From Dehalococcoidia bacterium UBA2160 (GTDB lineage: Bacteria > Chloroflexota > Dehalococcoidia > Lucifugimonadales > UBA1123): a stretch of DNA of 36,370 bases. The notes beneath the pieces were generated by a model. The model was not told the DNA's origin. It did not search any database and was given only the letters and a program-made list of their open reading frames with translations. The position numbers were made by a program, and so were the translations under genes. Positions 29,969 to 36,370 of the stretch are shown here, in pieces (positions within the stretch are counted from its first letter, which is position 1; the number at the start of each line of letters is the position of its first letter). The stretch spans positions 1 to 36,370 of the forward strand of contig DCWO01000122.1 in the NCBI GenBank assembly GCA_002328865.1, given 5' to 3'.

Positions 29969-31255
29969 ATGGAACACGAAAGATTCGAAACAGCGTTCAC
30001 GATGGACACCTCCAGCATCAAGTTCGGTGTCGGGGCAACAGCCGAGATCGGCTACGAGATGAACCGACTCGGCGCTCGACGCGTCATGGTCGTCACCGAT
30101 CCCAAAATGGCGCAGACTGAACCGGTGTCGGTGGTCATGGCCTCGTTGAAGGAGGCCGGAGTGGACGCCGAGTTGTTCGACCGCGTGCGCGTCGAGCCGA
30201 CCGACGAGTCGTTCAAGCTCGCCGTTGAGGCAGCGACGCAAGGCGCATTTGATGCCTTCATCTCCGTCGGCGGCGGTTCCAGCATGGACACCGCCAAGGC
30301 TGCGAACCTTTACTCGACGCATCCTGCGGAGTTCCTGACCTACGTTAACGCGCCCATCGGCGGCGGCGTCCCGGTCCCAGGCCCGCTCAAGCCCCATGTC
30401 GCCGTCCCGACGACCAGCGGCACTGGCAGCGAGACCACCGGCATCGCCATATTCGACCTGCTGGAGATGCATGCGAAAACCGGCATCGCACACCGTTCGA
30501 TCCGGCCGACCATGGGCATCGTCGACCCCAACAACACCCGTGATCTGCCTGCAATGGTCGCCGCGTGCAGTGGTTTCGACGTGCTGTGCCACGGCCTCGA
30601 ATCCTACACCGCCCTGCCGTACCACCAGCGTGAGGCGCCGGACGGCCCCGCGATGCGGCCCGCGTATCAAGGCTCCAATCCGATCAGCGACGTGTGGGCG
30701 ATCCGGGCCATCGAGATGGTGTCGCGCAACATCGTCAGAGCGGTCCAGACCCCGGACGACGACCAGGCCCGCTCGAACATGCTTCTAGCGGCAACCTTCG
30801 CGGGAGTCGGCTTCGGAAACGCGGGCGTACACCTTCCGCACGGCATGTCCTACCCTGTCTCCGGCATGGTCCGCGAGTACGTCCCGGACGGGTACCCGGA
30901 CGACCACGCGATCATCCCTCACGGCATGTCGGTGATCCTCAACGCCCCGGCCGTCTTCAGGTTCACGGCGTCGTCCAACCCGGAACGGCACCTGCGCGCC
31001 GCCGAGCTCATGGGCGCGGACATCTCTGATGCGGGCCCCGACGACGCGGGCGAAGTCCTGGCCGACGCCGTCATCGACCTCCTGCGCGAGATCGGCGTTC
31101 CCAACGGCCTGTCCGCCGTCGGCTACGGCCCAGACGACGCCACGGAACTCGCCGCGGGCGCCATGCCCCAACACCGCGTAATCAAGCTCGCCCCGAGAGA
31201 GGTATCGGAGCAAGACCTCCGTCAGCTCTTTCTGGACTCGATGACCATCTGGTAA
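29969..31255 (+). CDS. Hydroxyacid-oxoacid transhydrogenase (iron-containing alcohol dehydrogenase family)
   Basis: 428 residues. Group III Fe-ADH fold: NAD-binding GGGSSMDTAKAANLYSTHP, then PTTSGTGSETT and the metal site in FDVLCHGLES, GVHLPHGMSYPVSG and IIPHGMSV. The overall pattern matches HOT (ADHFE1-type) enzymes, which oxidise 4-hydroxybutyrate or a similar hydroxyacid while reducing 2-oxoglutarate, without free NAD. ATG 29969 was preferred because AAGGA lies 7 nt upstream; the upstream 13 residues lack similarity. It lies 66 bp after the dehydratase and 11 bp before DUF3237, so cotranscription is likely. Confidence 0.9.
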   Translation: MEHERFETAFTMDTSSIKFGVGATAEIGYEMNRLGARRVMVVTDPKMAQTEPVSVVMASLKEAGVDAELFDRVRVEPTDESFKLAVEAATQGAFDAFISVGGGSSMDTAKAANLYSTHPAEFLTYVNAPIGGGVPVPGPLKPHVAVPTTSGTGSETTGIAIFDLLEMHAKTGIAHRSIRPTMGIVDPNNTRDLPAMVAACSGFDVLCHGLESYTALPYHQREAPDGPAMRPAYQGSNPISDVWAIRAIEMVSRNIVRAVQTPDDDQARSNMLLAATFAGVGFGNAGVHLPHGMSYPVSGMVREYVPDGYPDDHAIIPHGMSVILNAPAVFRFTASSNPERHLRAAELMGADISDAGPDDAGEVLADAVIDLLREIGVPNGLSAVGYGPDDATELAAGAMPQHRVIKLAPREVSEQDLRQLFLDSMTIW

Positions 31256-31266
31256 GGAGATTCCCC

Positions 31267-31722
31267 GTGAAACTACAGTTCCTGATGGAATACACCGCCG
31301 ACCTCCAGCGCCCGCTCCGTTTCGCGGGCGACGGTCCGTTCGGCACGCGAGGGCTCGCCGTGGTCACCGGCGGCAGTTTCGAAGGCCCGCGCCTGAAAGG
31401 GACGATCTGGGCAGGCGGCGGAGACTGGCTGCTAAGAGAACCTGACGGAACCGGCAGGCTCGATGTCCGTATTACGCTGGAGACCGACGACGGCGCCTTG
31501 ATCTACGTCCAATACTACGGAGTGGCCAGACCGGAAGGCGACAGTCCCGCCGCATCGCCAGGGGAAACCTCCGAGTACGGCGACATGTACTTCATGACTA
31601 CGCCACGGTTCGAAACCGGCGACGAGCGCTACACGTGGCTAAACGGTCTCGTCTGCGTCGGCGAAGGCAAACGGGCTGAACGAGGCGTCGCGTACCGCGT
31701 CTATTCCCTCGAGAACGACTAG
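31267..31722 (+). CDS. DUF3237 family protein
   Basis: 151 residues predicted as a beta barrel. Family features are GTRGLAVVTGGSFEGPRLKG, then GGGDWLLREPDGTGRLDVR and the final YTWLNGLVCVGEGKR. DUF3237 proteins have no settled function; they often sit in aromatic or CoA-ester catabolic clusters. GTG start with AAGGAG 7 nt upstream, 11 bp after the transhydrogenase, so the last gene of this run. Confidence 0.85.
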   Translation: MKLQFLMEYTADLQRPLRFAGDGPFGTRGLAVVTGGSFEGPRLKGTIWAGGGDWLLREPDGTGRLDVRITLETDDGALIYVQYYGVARPEGDSPAASPGETSEYGDMYFMTTPRFETGDERYTWLNGLVCVGEGKRAERGVAYRVYSLEND

Positions 31723-31751
31723 CCGGGGGAGTCAAGACTTAGCACTTTTCC

Positions 31752-31778
31752 CCGTTCGTGGTGAGCCTGTCGAACCAC
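31752..31778. repeat. Dispersed REP-like repeat, copy 2
   Basis: Identical over 27 bp to the copy at 17962-17988. It again lies between convergent genes (DUF3237 and the PPOX protein). The flanks differ, so this is a dispersed element and not part of a larger duplication. Confidence 0.75.
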
Positions 31779-31867
31779 CCCGACGGCAGCGTGCCTGCCC
31801 CATTCGTGCGTCAAACCAAAGTTGAGGGTTGGTTTGGCCGCCCTTGGTTACGTCACATTTCCAAGCG

Positions 31868-32305
31868 TTACTCCAGGTACCGCGGGTGCCACCCCGGTCC
31901 GCTCCACGTCACGATCTTTCGAGGCGTGATTCGCACCAACGCTCGCGGAATATGCTTGGTGTCGTCGTAATACCGGCCGCCTCTTTCCTCGCCCATGTAC
32001 CGAACCGCCCACGCCTTCCAATCGCCGAGCCACGCCGGGTCAACGATCTCTGCCGTGCCTTCGATCAGGGCGCGAGAGTGAATCGCCTCGGCAGTGTCGA
32101 TGCAGGCCGACACACGCGGATTTTGGCGGATGTTCTCGACCCACTGCGCCTGCCTTCGACCGCCCAGCAGGAAGGCGGCGTCTTCGTAGTAGTACCAGAG
32201 CGGATTCACCGCTGGCCAACCTTCGGGCGTAATGGTCGCGAGCCTCATCAAGAGATCGCCGGTTGAAAGAAAGTCATGCAATTGCTCGTCGGTCAACGAT
32301 GGCAT
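31868..32305 (-). CDS. Pyridoxamine 5'-phosphate oxidase-fold (PPOX/F420-type) protein
   Basis: 145 residues, a single split barrel. Key segments are LMRLATITPEGWPAVNPLWY (flavin/F420 phosphate strand pair), LLGGRRQAQWVENIRQNPRV and the VRITPRKIVTW end. The family binds FMN, F420 or haem and reduces varied substrates. RRQAQWVENIRQNPRVSACID fits the F420/FMN class of small members, but the cofactor cannot be fixed. ATG 32305 was chosen for GGAGG 6 nt upstream. It is divergent from the amidase gene. Confidence 0.85.
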   Translation of the reverse strand: MPSLTDEQLHDFLSTGDLLMRLATITPEGWPAVNPLWYYYEDAAFLLGGRRQAQWVENIRQNPRVSACIDTAEAIHSRALIEGTAEIVDPAWLGDWKAWAVRYMGEERGGRYYDDTKHIPRALVRITPRKIVTWSGPGWHPRYLE

Positions 32306-32397
32306 TGTCGCCTCCAAGGTTGGTATCGCTGTCGCACGAATCATATCACCACGACAGTCCGGCCAGATGTATAATCACCCCTGAAAAGGAGCGTCAC

Positions 32398-33750
32398 ATG
32401 ACCCAACCACACGAGCTCACCATAACCGAGGCCGCGAAGAACATCAGAGACGGCGCCCTGTCCTGCGTCGAACTGATCGAGAGTTTGCTGGCCCGCGTGT
32501 CTTTGCTGGAACCAGACCTGAACGTATGGGTCACGATGAACGAAACGGACGTCCTGGCAACGGCGGAAAGGCGCGATGCAGAGCTGGCCTCGGAAGGACC
32601 GCGCGGACCGCTTCACGGAATTCCGGTCGGCATCAAAGACATCTACTACACCCAGGGCGTCACAACGACCGCCTGCTCGAAAATCCTCGCCGATTTCGTG
32701 CCCGACTACGACGCCACGACCGTCGCCAAACTGAAGCAAGCCGGCGCAATCATCATGGGCAAGACCGTGACCACCGAGTTCGCGTGCGGCGACCCGCCCC
32801 CGACCCGGAACCCGTGGAACGCGGAGCACACCCCAGGTGGGTCGAGCTCAGGCTCGGCGGTCGGCGTCGCCACTGGGATGTTTCCAGCCGCCATGGGGTC
32901 GCAGACCGCGGGTTCGATCCTGCGTCCCGCCTCGTTCAACGGCATCGTCGGACTGAAGCCCACGTTCAGTCGCGTCAGCCGCTACGGCGTTGTCCCGGTC
33001 TCGTGGTCGCTTGACACGATGGGGCCGTTCACGCGAACCGTCGAGGACGCGGCGCTCATGCTCAGCGTTCTCGCCGGGCACGATCCCAATGATTTCTCGT
33101 CGTCAACACGGCCAGTCCCCGACTACCTGAACGCGGTCGCCTCAATGCGACACCCGCCGCGTATCGGCCGAATACGGAAATTCTTCGATGACAACGCAAA
33201 CGACGAAGTCAGAACCCACACTGACGCCATCGCCGACAAGCTGACCAACGCCGGCGCGTTGATCGAAGACTTCGACCTCCCGTCCGATTTCGATACGATG
33301 CTGTCGGCCCACCGCGTGCTCATGACCGTCGAGGCCGCGGCCGTGCACCAGGAGTGGTTCGAGGCCCGCGCCGACGAGTACTCGCCCAACATCCGAGGCG
33401 TGATCGAACAGGGCATGCTCACCCCGGCGGTCGCTTACGTGCAAGCCCAGCGCGTAAGGCGACGATTCCGGCGAGAGCTGGAGCAGGCGCTGCGGCCTTA
33501 CGACGCAATGCTGTCGCCGTCCACCGTCGAACCGGCTCCCCACGACCTCGGCACAACGGGGAACCCCATGTTCCAGACGCCCTTCACCTTCGGCGGTTTC
33601 CCGTCCATCACCCTCCCGTCTGGGCTCAACGCCGACGGTCTCCCTCTCGGCGTCCAACTCGCAGCCGCGCCATTTGCCGACGAAACTCTGCTGGCCGCGG
33701 CTCGCTGGTGCGAACAGATCATCGACGCGAAACTGACTCCGCCCGTGTGA
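32398..33750 (+). CDS. Amidase signature family hydrolase
   Basis: 450 residues. The Ser-cisSer-Lys triad is intact: K80 in GIPVGIKDIYYTQG, the cis-Ser in PGGSSSGSAVGVATGM (146-161) and the nucleophile S173 in SQTAGSILRPASFNG. Members hydrolyse amides or serve as GatA. The absence of a gatB/gatC neighbour and the divergent C-terminus make a stand-alone amidase (nitrile-derived or aryl amide) more likely than GatA. ATG 32398 has AAGGAG 7 nt upstream, and TATAAT at 32370-32375 is a probable -10. It is convergent with the GNAT gene after a 27-bp gap. Confidence 0.9.
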   Translation: MTQPHELTITEAAKNIRDGALSCVELIESLLARVSLLEPDLNVWVTMNETDVLATAERRDAELASEGPRGPLHGIPVGIKDIYYTQGVTTTACSKILADFVPDYDATTVAKLKQAGAIIMGKTVTTEFACGDPPPTRNPWNAEHTPGGSSSGSAVGVATGMFPAAMGSQTAGSILRPASFNGIVGLKPTFSRVSRYGVVPVSWSLDTMGPFTRTVEDAALMLSVLAGHDPNDFSSSTRPVPDYLNAVASMRHPPRIGRIRKFFDDNANDEVRTHTDAIADKLTNAGALIEDFDLPSDFDTMLSAHRVLMTVEAAAVHQEWFEARADEYSPNIRGVIEQGMLTPAVAYVQAQRVRRRFRRELEQALRPYDAMLSPSTVEPAPHDLGTTGNPMFQTPFTFGGFPSITLPSGLNADGLPLGVQLAAAPFADETLLAAARWCEQIIDAKLTPPV

Positions 33751-33777
33751 GGACATATCCGTGCAACGCGAATCCCG

Positions 33778-34323
33778 TCACTCGCGCGCTCCGGGCCATG
33801 GTCCGGGCCTCCGATCAGGCAACTCTTGCTCGTACTCTCCCTGATCGTACATAACAAAACCACGAGCCAAGTAGTTTTTCAGGGCATCGGGATGGTCCAA
33901 CGTGCACGTGTGCAACCATATGCGCGACGCTCCGATAGCCCATGCGCGCTCCGTGGCGACTGTCAGCAGCGGCGCACCGTACCCCTTGCCGATGAATTGA
34001 GGCAGCAGGCCAATGTACGCGAGCTCGACATCGCCTCCCGCCACGCCGTCGAGCTCGAAGTAACCGGCTGGCGTGCCCTTGACGTATGCGACCCAGGTTT
34101 CGACCTCGGGACGAGAAGCCCAATCGAGCCACTCTTGGTAGCTCCAACCCAGCCTGTCGATCCAATACCAGTCACCGCCGACCGCCGTGTACATATAGCG
34201 GTTCAGCTCCGGTGATGGAATCCCGGCCTGCCTGAATGCCAGGTCGGCCGCGTCGGCTCGTCCAGGCGTCAATTGACTGGCGTCTGTCATTTCCAGGTGA
34301 TAAAGCCCAATTCTCGCGAGCAT
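33778..34323 (-). CDS. GNAT-family N-acetyltransferase
   Basis: 181 residues. The GNAT core is seen in WVAYVKGTPAGYFELD, then ELAYIGLLPQFIGKGYGAPL (acetyl-CoA motif with Q-x-x-G-x-G) and RIWLHTCTLDHPDALKNYLARGF. The acceptor is unknown. ATG 34323 has GGGAGG about 11 nt upstream; a longer start at 34362 sits only a few bases after a TAGAAT box and would need a leaderless message. It is divergent from the UGA-containing thiolase gene. Confidence 0.82.
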   Translation of the reverse strand: MLARIGLYHLEMTDASQLTPGRADAADLAFRQAGIPSPELNRYMYTAVGGDWYWIDRLGWSYQEWLDWASRPEVETWVAYVKGTPAGYFELDGVAGGDVELAYIGLLPQFIGKGYGAPLLTVATERAWAIGASRIWLHTCTLDHPDALKNYLARGFVMYDQGEYEQELPDRRPGPWPGARE

Positions 34324-34418
34324 GGTCGTATCCGGTCCTCCCAATGTATTACCGTTGATCATCAGGATTCTATCTCATCGCTATCCGCCGATCGGCTGCA
34401 ATCCCTGCCAGTCAGGGC

Positions 34419-34446
34419 TTGCGTCCGCCTGAGCGTGTAGTACAAT
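34419..34446 (+). promoter_or_regulatory. Promoter of the second thiolase/OB-fold operon
   Basis: TTGCGT (34419-34424) and TACAAT (34441-34446) are 16 bp apart. ATG 34477 follows with GGAGG at 34463-34467. An intact promoter and ribosome site argue that the gene is still expressed. Confidence 0.6.
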
Positions 34447-34476
34447 GCCCTCAGTGACTATTGGAGGTGAAATGCG

Positions 34477-35628
34477 ATGACCCTTAAGGGCAAAGTTGCC
34501 ATCGTGGGCATCGGAGAAGTGCCGACTCGGAGAGTGATTCCGAACCGTACGATGATCGGCCTGTGCGCTGAAGCAGCGCGCGAAGCCATTGCAGATGCAG
34601 GGCTCACCAAGACTGACGTCAACGGTTTGGTCACCGACGGAGTCACCGCTCCGGCTGCGATGGCTGAATACATCGGCATCAGGCCGACTTTTGCGTCGGG
34701 CGTATCGATGCAAGGCGCAAGCGGAGCATCGGCCACCACCGCGGCTGCTTCGGCGATCAACGCGGGCCTATGCGACACCGTGCTGGTGGTCATGGGCAAC
34801 TCGCGAATGGACCGGGCGGCGCCAGGCGGTGGGGGCGGCAGCGTTCGCTCGGAATGGGAGGACCCACACGGTCCATCCGCCGGCATGGGCAACTATTACG
34901 CGCAGATATACACGCGGCACATGCTCGAATACGGCACCACTGAGGAACAGATGGCCAAAGTCGCCGCCGACCAGCGATTCAACGCCGTAGAAAACGAGAA
35001 CGCCGTCTTCCACGGCCAGCCCGTTACCCGCCAGGATGTGCTTGACTCTCGGTACGTCAACTACCCGCTGAGACTGCTTGAGAGCGTGATGCCTTGCGAC
35101 GGCGCCGCGGCGCTGATCATGACCAGGGCGGACCGAGCCAACTCTCTTCCGAATCGTCCCGTCTACGTGCTCGGCGCCGGGATGGAGCAGGCCAACTCCA
35201 ACATCTGGCAGACGGAACGGGTCACGACGACTCCGGTCAAGGGCTCCGCCGCCAGGGCATTCCAAATGTCAGGGTACGGCCCCAAAGATATGGAGTTCGC
35301 CGAATTCTACGATTGATACACCATCCTCGTGGCCGTGTGCCTCGAAGATGCCGGATTCATGAAGAAGGGCGAAGTCGGACCGTGGTATGAGTCCACCGAT
35401 ACGACGTATAAGGGCAGCTTCCCAGTCAACACCGACGGCGGCCAGCTCTCGGGCGGCCAACCCGGATTGGCTGGCGGATTCCGCCACGTGATCGAAGGGT
35501 CCCGACAGATCATGGGCCGGGCTGGGCCAAGGCAGGTGCCCAAAAACGACCTCGCAATGGTGAATGGTTGAGGGGGCACGGCGAGCGAAATGTGCTCGCT
35601 GGTCCTCGGGTCCGAGGAAACACTGTAA
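34477..35628 (+). CDS. Thiolase-fold protein with two in-frame UGA codons (candidate selenoprotein, or pseudogene)
   Basis: Read through both UGAs the frame gives 383 codons and ends at TAA 35626-35628, matching the 380-residue intact paralogue at 21628-22770. UGA 1 is codon 280 (35314-35316), inside FYD-UGA-YTILVAVCLEDAGF; the paralogue has YDSFTYTVLVTLE there, and many relatives, from memory, have YDC. This motif is the equivalent of thiolase NEAF. UGA 2 is codon 365 (35569-35571), in MVNG-UGA-GGTASEMCSLVLG; the paralogue has VNGTGG at the same residue number. There is no frameshift and no other stop. The N-terminal loop SMQGASGASATT lacks the classical Cys. Promoter, ribosome site and the DUF35 partner gene downstream are intact. 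Without readthrough the product is 279 residues and lacks its C-terminal catalytic loops. Confidence 0.7.
35322..35350 (+). other. SECIS-like hairpin after UGA 1
   Basis: Arms 35322-35333 and 35339-35350 pair in 11 of 13 positions if the two internal mismatches (C-A and U-U) are counted as positions. The apical loop is CGUGU (35334-35338). The loop starts 18 nt after the last base of the UGA and has G as its second base. This fits the general layout known for bacterial SECIS elements, but GC-rich coding DNA forms such hairpins by chance too. Confidence 0.4.
35580..35600 (+). other. SECIS-like hairpin after UGA 2
   Basis: GCGAGC (35581-35586) pairs perfectly with GCTCGC (35594-35599), extended by a G-U pair. 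The loop is GAAAUGU and starts 16 nt after the UGA with a G in first position. Same reservation as for the first hairpin. Confidence 0.35.
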
Positions 35629-35663
35629 CTACACTCTGAATCTGCCAGACACAAGGCGATGCT

Positions 35664-36086
35664 ATGACAACCGAATACACTAAACCGCTGCCACGCCCTA
35701 TTAATGAGGAAGTGTCCAAACCGTTCTGGGAAGCCGTGCGCCGCCACGAGTTGGTCATGCCACGCTGCAAGATCTGCGCCAACCTGTACTTCTATCCGCG
35801 GGAGGTATGCCCCATCTGTCTAGCCGACGCCAGCGAAACAGAATGGGTCCCGGTGAGCGGCAAGGGAAGGGTGTTTTCTTACACCATCGTATACCAGGCC
35901 GCCAACCCGACCTTCCAGCCGGACACGCCCTACGTGTGGGCGATCATCCAACTCGATGAAGGGACACGCATCCCGGCGAACCTGGTGGAATGCGACATCG
36001 AAGACGCCGCGATCGACCTGCGCGTCGAAGCCGTCTTCGAGGACGTAACGCCTGAGCACACGCTGGTCAGGTTCCGGCCCGTTTAA
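35664..36086 (+). CDS. OB-fold, zinc-ribbon (DUF35) acyl-CoA-associated protein
   Basis: 140 residues. The zinc ribbon has the full set of cysteines (C35, C38, C49, C52 in CKIC and CPIC), followed by the OB-fold with VFSYTIVYQAANPTFQ and VWAIIQLDEGTRIPANL. It is the partner gene of the UGA-containing thiolase, 35 bp downstream of that gene's TAA. It is similar in layout to the OB-fold protein at 21151-21567 but with a more regular metal site. DUF35 proteins hold or channel the CoA-ester for the thiolase-like partner. That this partner is intact supports a working complex. A perfect intrinsic terminator follows. Confidence 0.87.
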   Translation: MTTEYTKPLPRPINEEVSKPFWEAVRRHELVMPRCKICANLYFYPREVCPICLADASETEWVPVSGKGRVFSYTIVYQAANPTFQPDTPYVWAIIQLDEGTRIPANLVECDIEDAAIDLRVEAVFEDVTPEHTLVRFRPV

Positions 36087-36133
36087 CCGACTTGTTTGGC
36101 TGACCGCGCGGCCAGCCTCGATCGACTTTCGGC

Positions 36134-36165
36134 AGAGACGGCGCCTTCGGGCGCCGTCTCTTTTT
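36134..36165 (+). terminator. Intrinsic terminator of the second thiolase/OB-fold operon
   Basis: AGAGACGGCGCC (36134-36145), loop TTCG, and GGCGCCGTCTCT (36150-36161) form a perfect 12-bp stem with a tetraloop, followed by TTTT. It lies 48 bp after the OB-fold stop codon. Confidence 0.95.
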
Positions 36166-36302
36166 GTGCTCCGATCATACTCCGGTACTACGTCTCATCC
36201 TCCTGATGACCATCCCACCGTCAATCCATCGTTTTAGGCGATATCAGGCCTCTCGCCGATTACACCGGGCTGACCAGGTCGTAGTATGGACTCATCTGCC
36301 AA

Positions 36303-36349
36303 GGGCGGAGTGAAAGCGTACCAGTGGGGCGGAGCAAAACTGTACCACT
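36303..36349. mobile_element. Direct repeats resembling the end of an IS21-type element
   Basis: Two 23-bp direct repeats, 36303-36325 and 36327-36349, agree at 18 of 23 positions. Both begin GGGCGGAG and end in GTACCA-C/G-T with an A-run between. From memory, IS21-family elements carry multiple terminal repeats of this kind (GGCGG...AAA...TGTACCA). The rest of the element, with istA/istB, would lie past the window edge. No transposase gene is inside the window. Confidence 0.5.
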
Positions 36350-36370
36350 GAGCGCCGCAATGTGAGCAGC

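Noticed and set aside
34477..35628. Genome-wide reassignment of UGA as explanation for the thiolase gene
   Set aside because: Several neighbouring genes (queG, prmC, prfA, rsh, khpA) end naturally at TGA, with normal family length.
1..36370. tRNA, rRNA or CRISPR features
   Set aside because: I saw no cloverleaf-like sequence with a TTCGA arm in an intergenic gap, no rRNA-like conserved stretch and no regular repeat-spacer array.

Overview
The window looks like a GC-rich (about 60%) chromosome segment of a free-living bacterium, most likely a Chloroflexota of the Dehalococcoidia/SAR202 type. This rests on gene content (a CBS-less GuaB3, a QueG with HEAT tail, several CaiB-type CoA transferases, an enolase-superfamily dehydratase, a hydroxyacid-oxoacid transhydrogenase, thiolase/OB-fold pairs and PPOX-type proteins) and not on any rRNA gene. 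I see no tRNA, rRNA, CRISPR array or prophage.

Left part (1-12.9 kb) is mostly housekeeping. It holds a truncated glycosylase-like start, a DtxR-type regulator, queG coupled to an Nmad-like gene, guaB3, a leftward hisS / prfA-prmC-coiled-coil block, a long RelA/SpoT enzyme, and the rightward ribosomal run rpsT, rpsP, khpA, rimM. Between hisS and prfA lies an array of short palindromes phased at 21 bp.

Middle part (12.9-26.6 kb) is metabolic and accessory. It carries two CaiB-family CoA transferases in tandem, a small exported protein, an isocitrate/isopropylmalate-type dehydrogenase, an MFS transporter, a nitroreductase, an FAH-family hydrolase, a leftward SDR / thiolase / OB-fold set, Nudix and GNAT genes, a metallo-beta-lactamase-fold hydrolase and a VapBC-type toxin-antitoxin pair with a recognisable operator.

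Right part (26.6-36.4 kb) carries a phosphodiesterase-type hydrolase, then a rightward catabolic run (carboxymuconolactone decarboxylase-like, enolase-superfamily dehydratase, transhydrogenase, DUF3237), a PPOX protein, an amidase, a GNAT gene and a second thiolase / OB-fold pair closed by a perfect intrinsic terminator. The last 70 bases carry two direct repeats that resemble an IS21-type transposon end.

The most striking signal is in the second thiolase gene (34477-35628). Its frame holds two in-frame UGA codons, at codons 280 and 365. Family-like sequence continues after each one, up to a TAA that gives the length of the intact paralogue at 21628-22770. Both UGAs fall in loops equivalent to thiolase active-site motifs, and each is followed at about 16-17 nt by a hairpin with a G near the start of its loop. 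This is either a candidate selenoprotein (or recoded thiolase) or a pseudogene with two TGA changes and no frameshift. No selenocysteine machinery is in the window.
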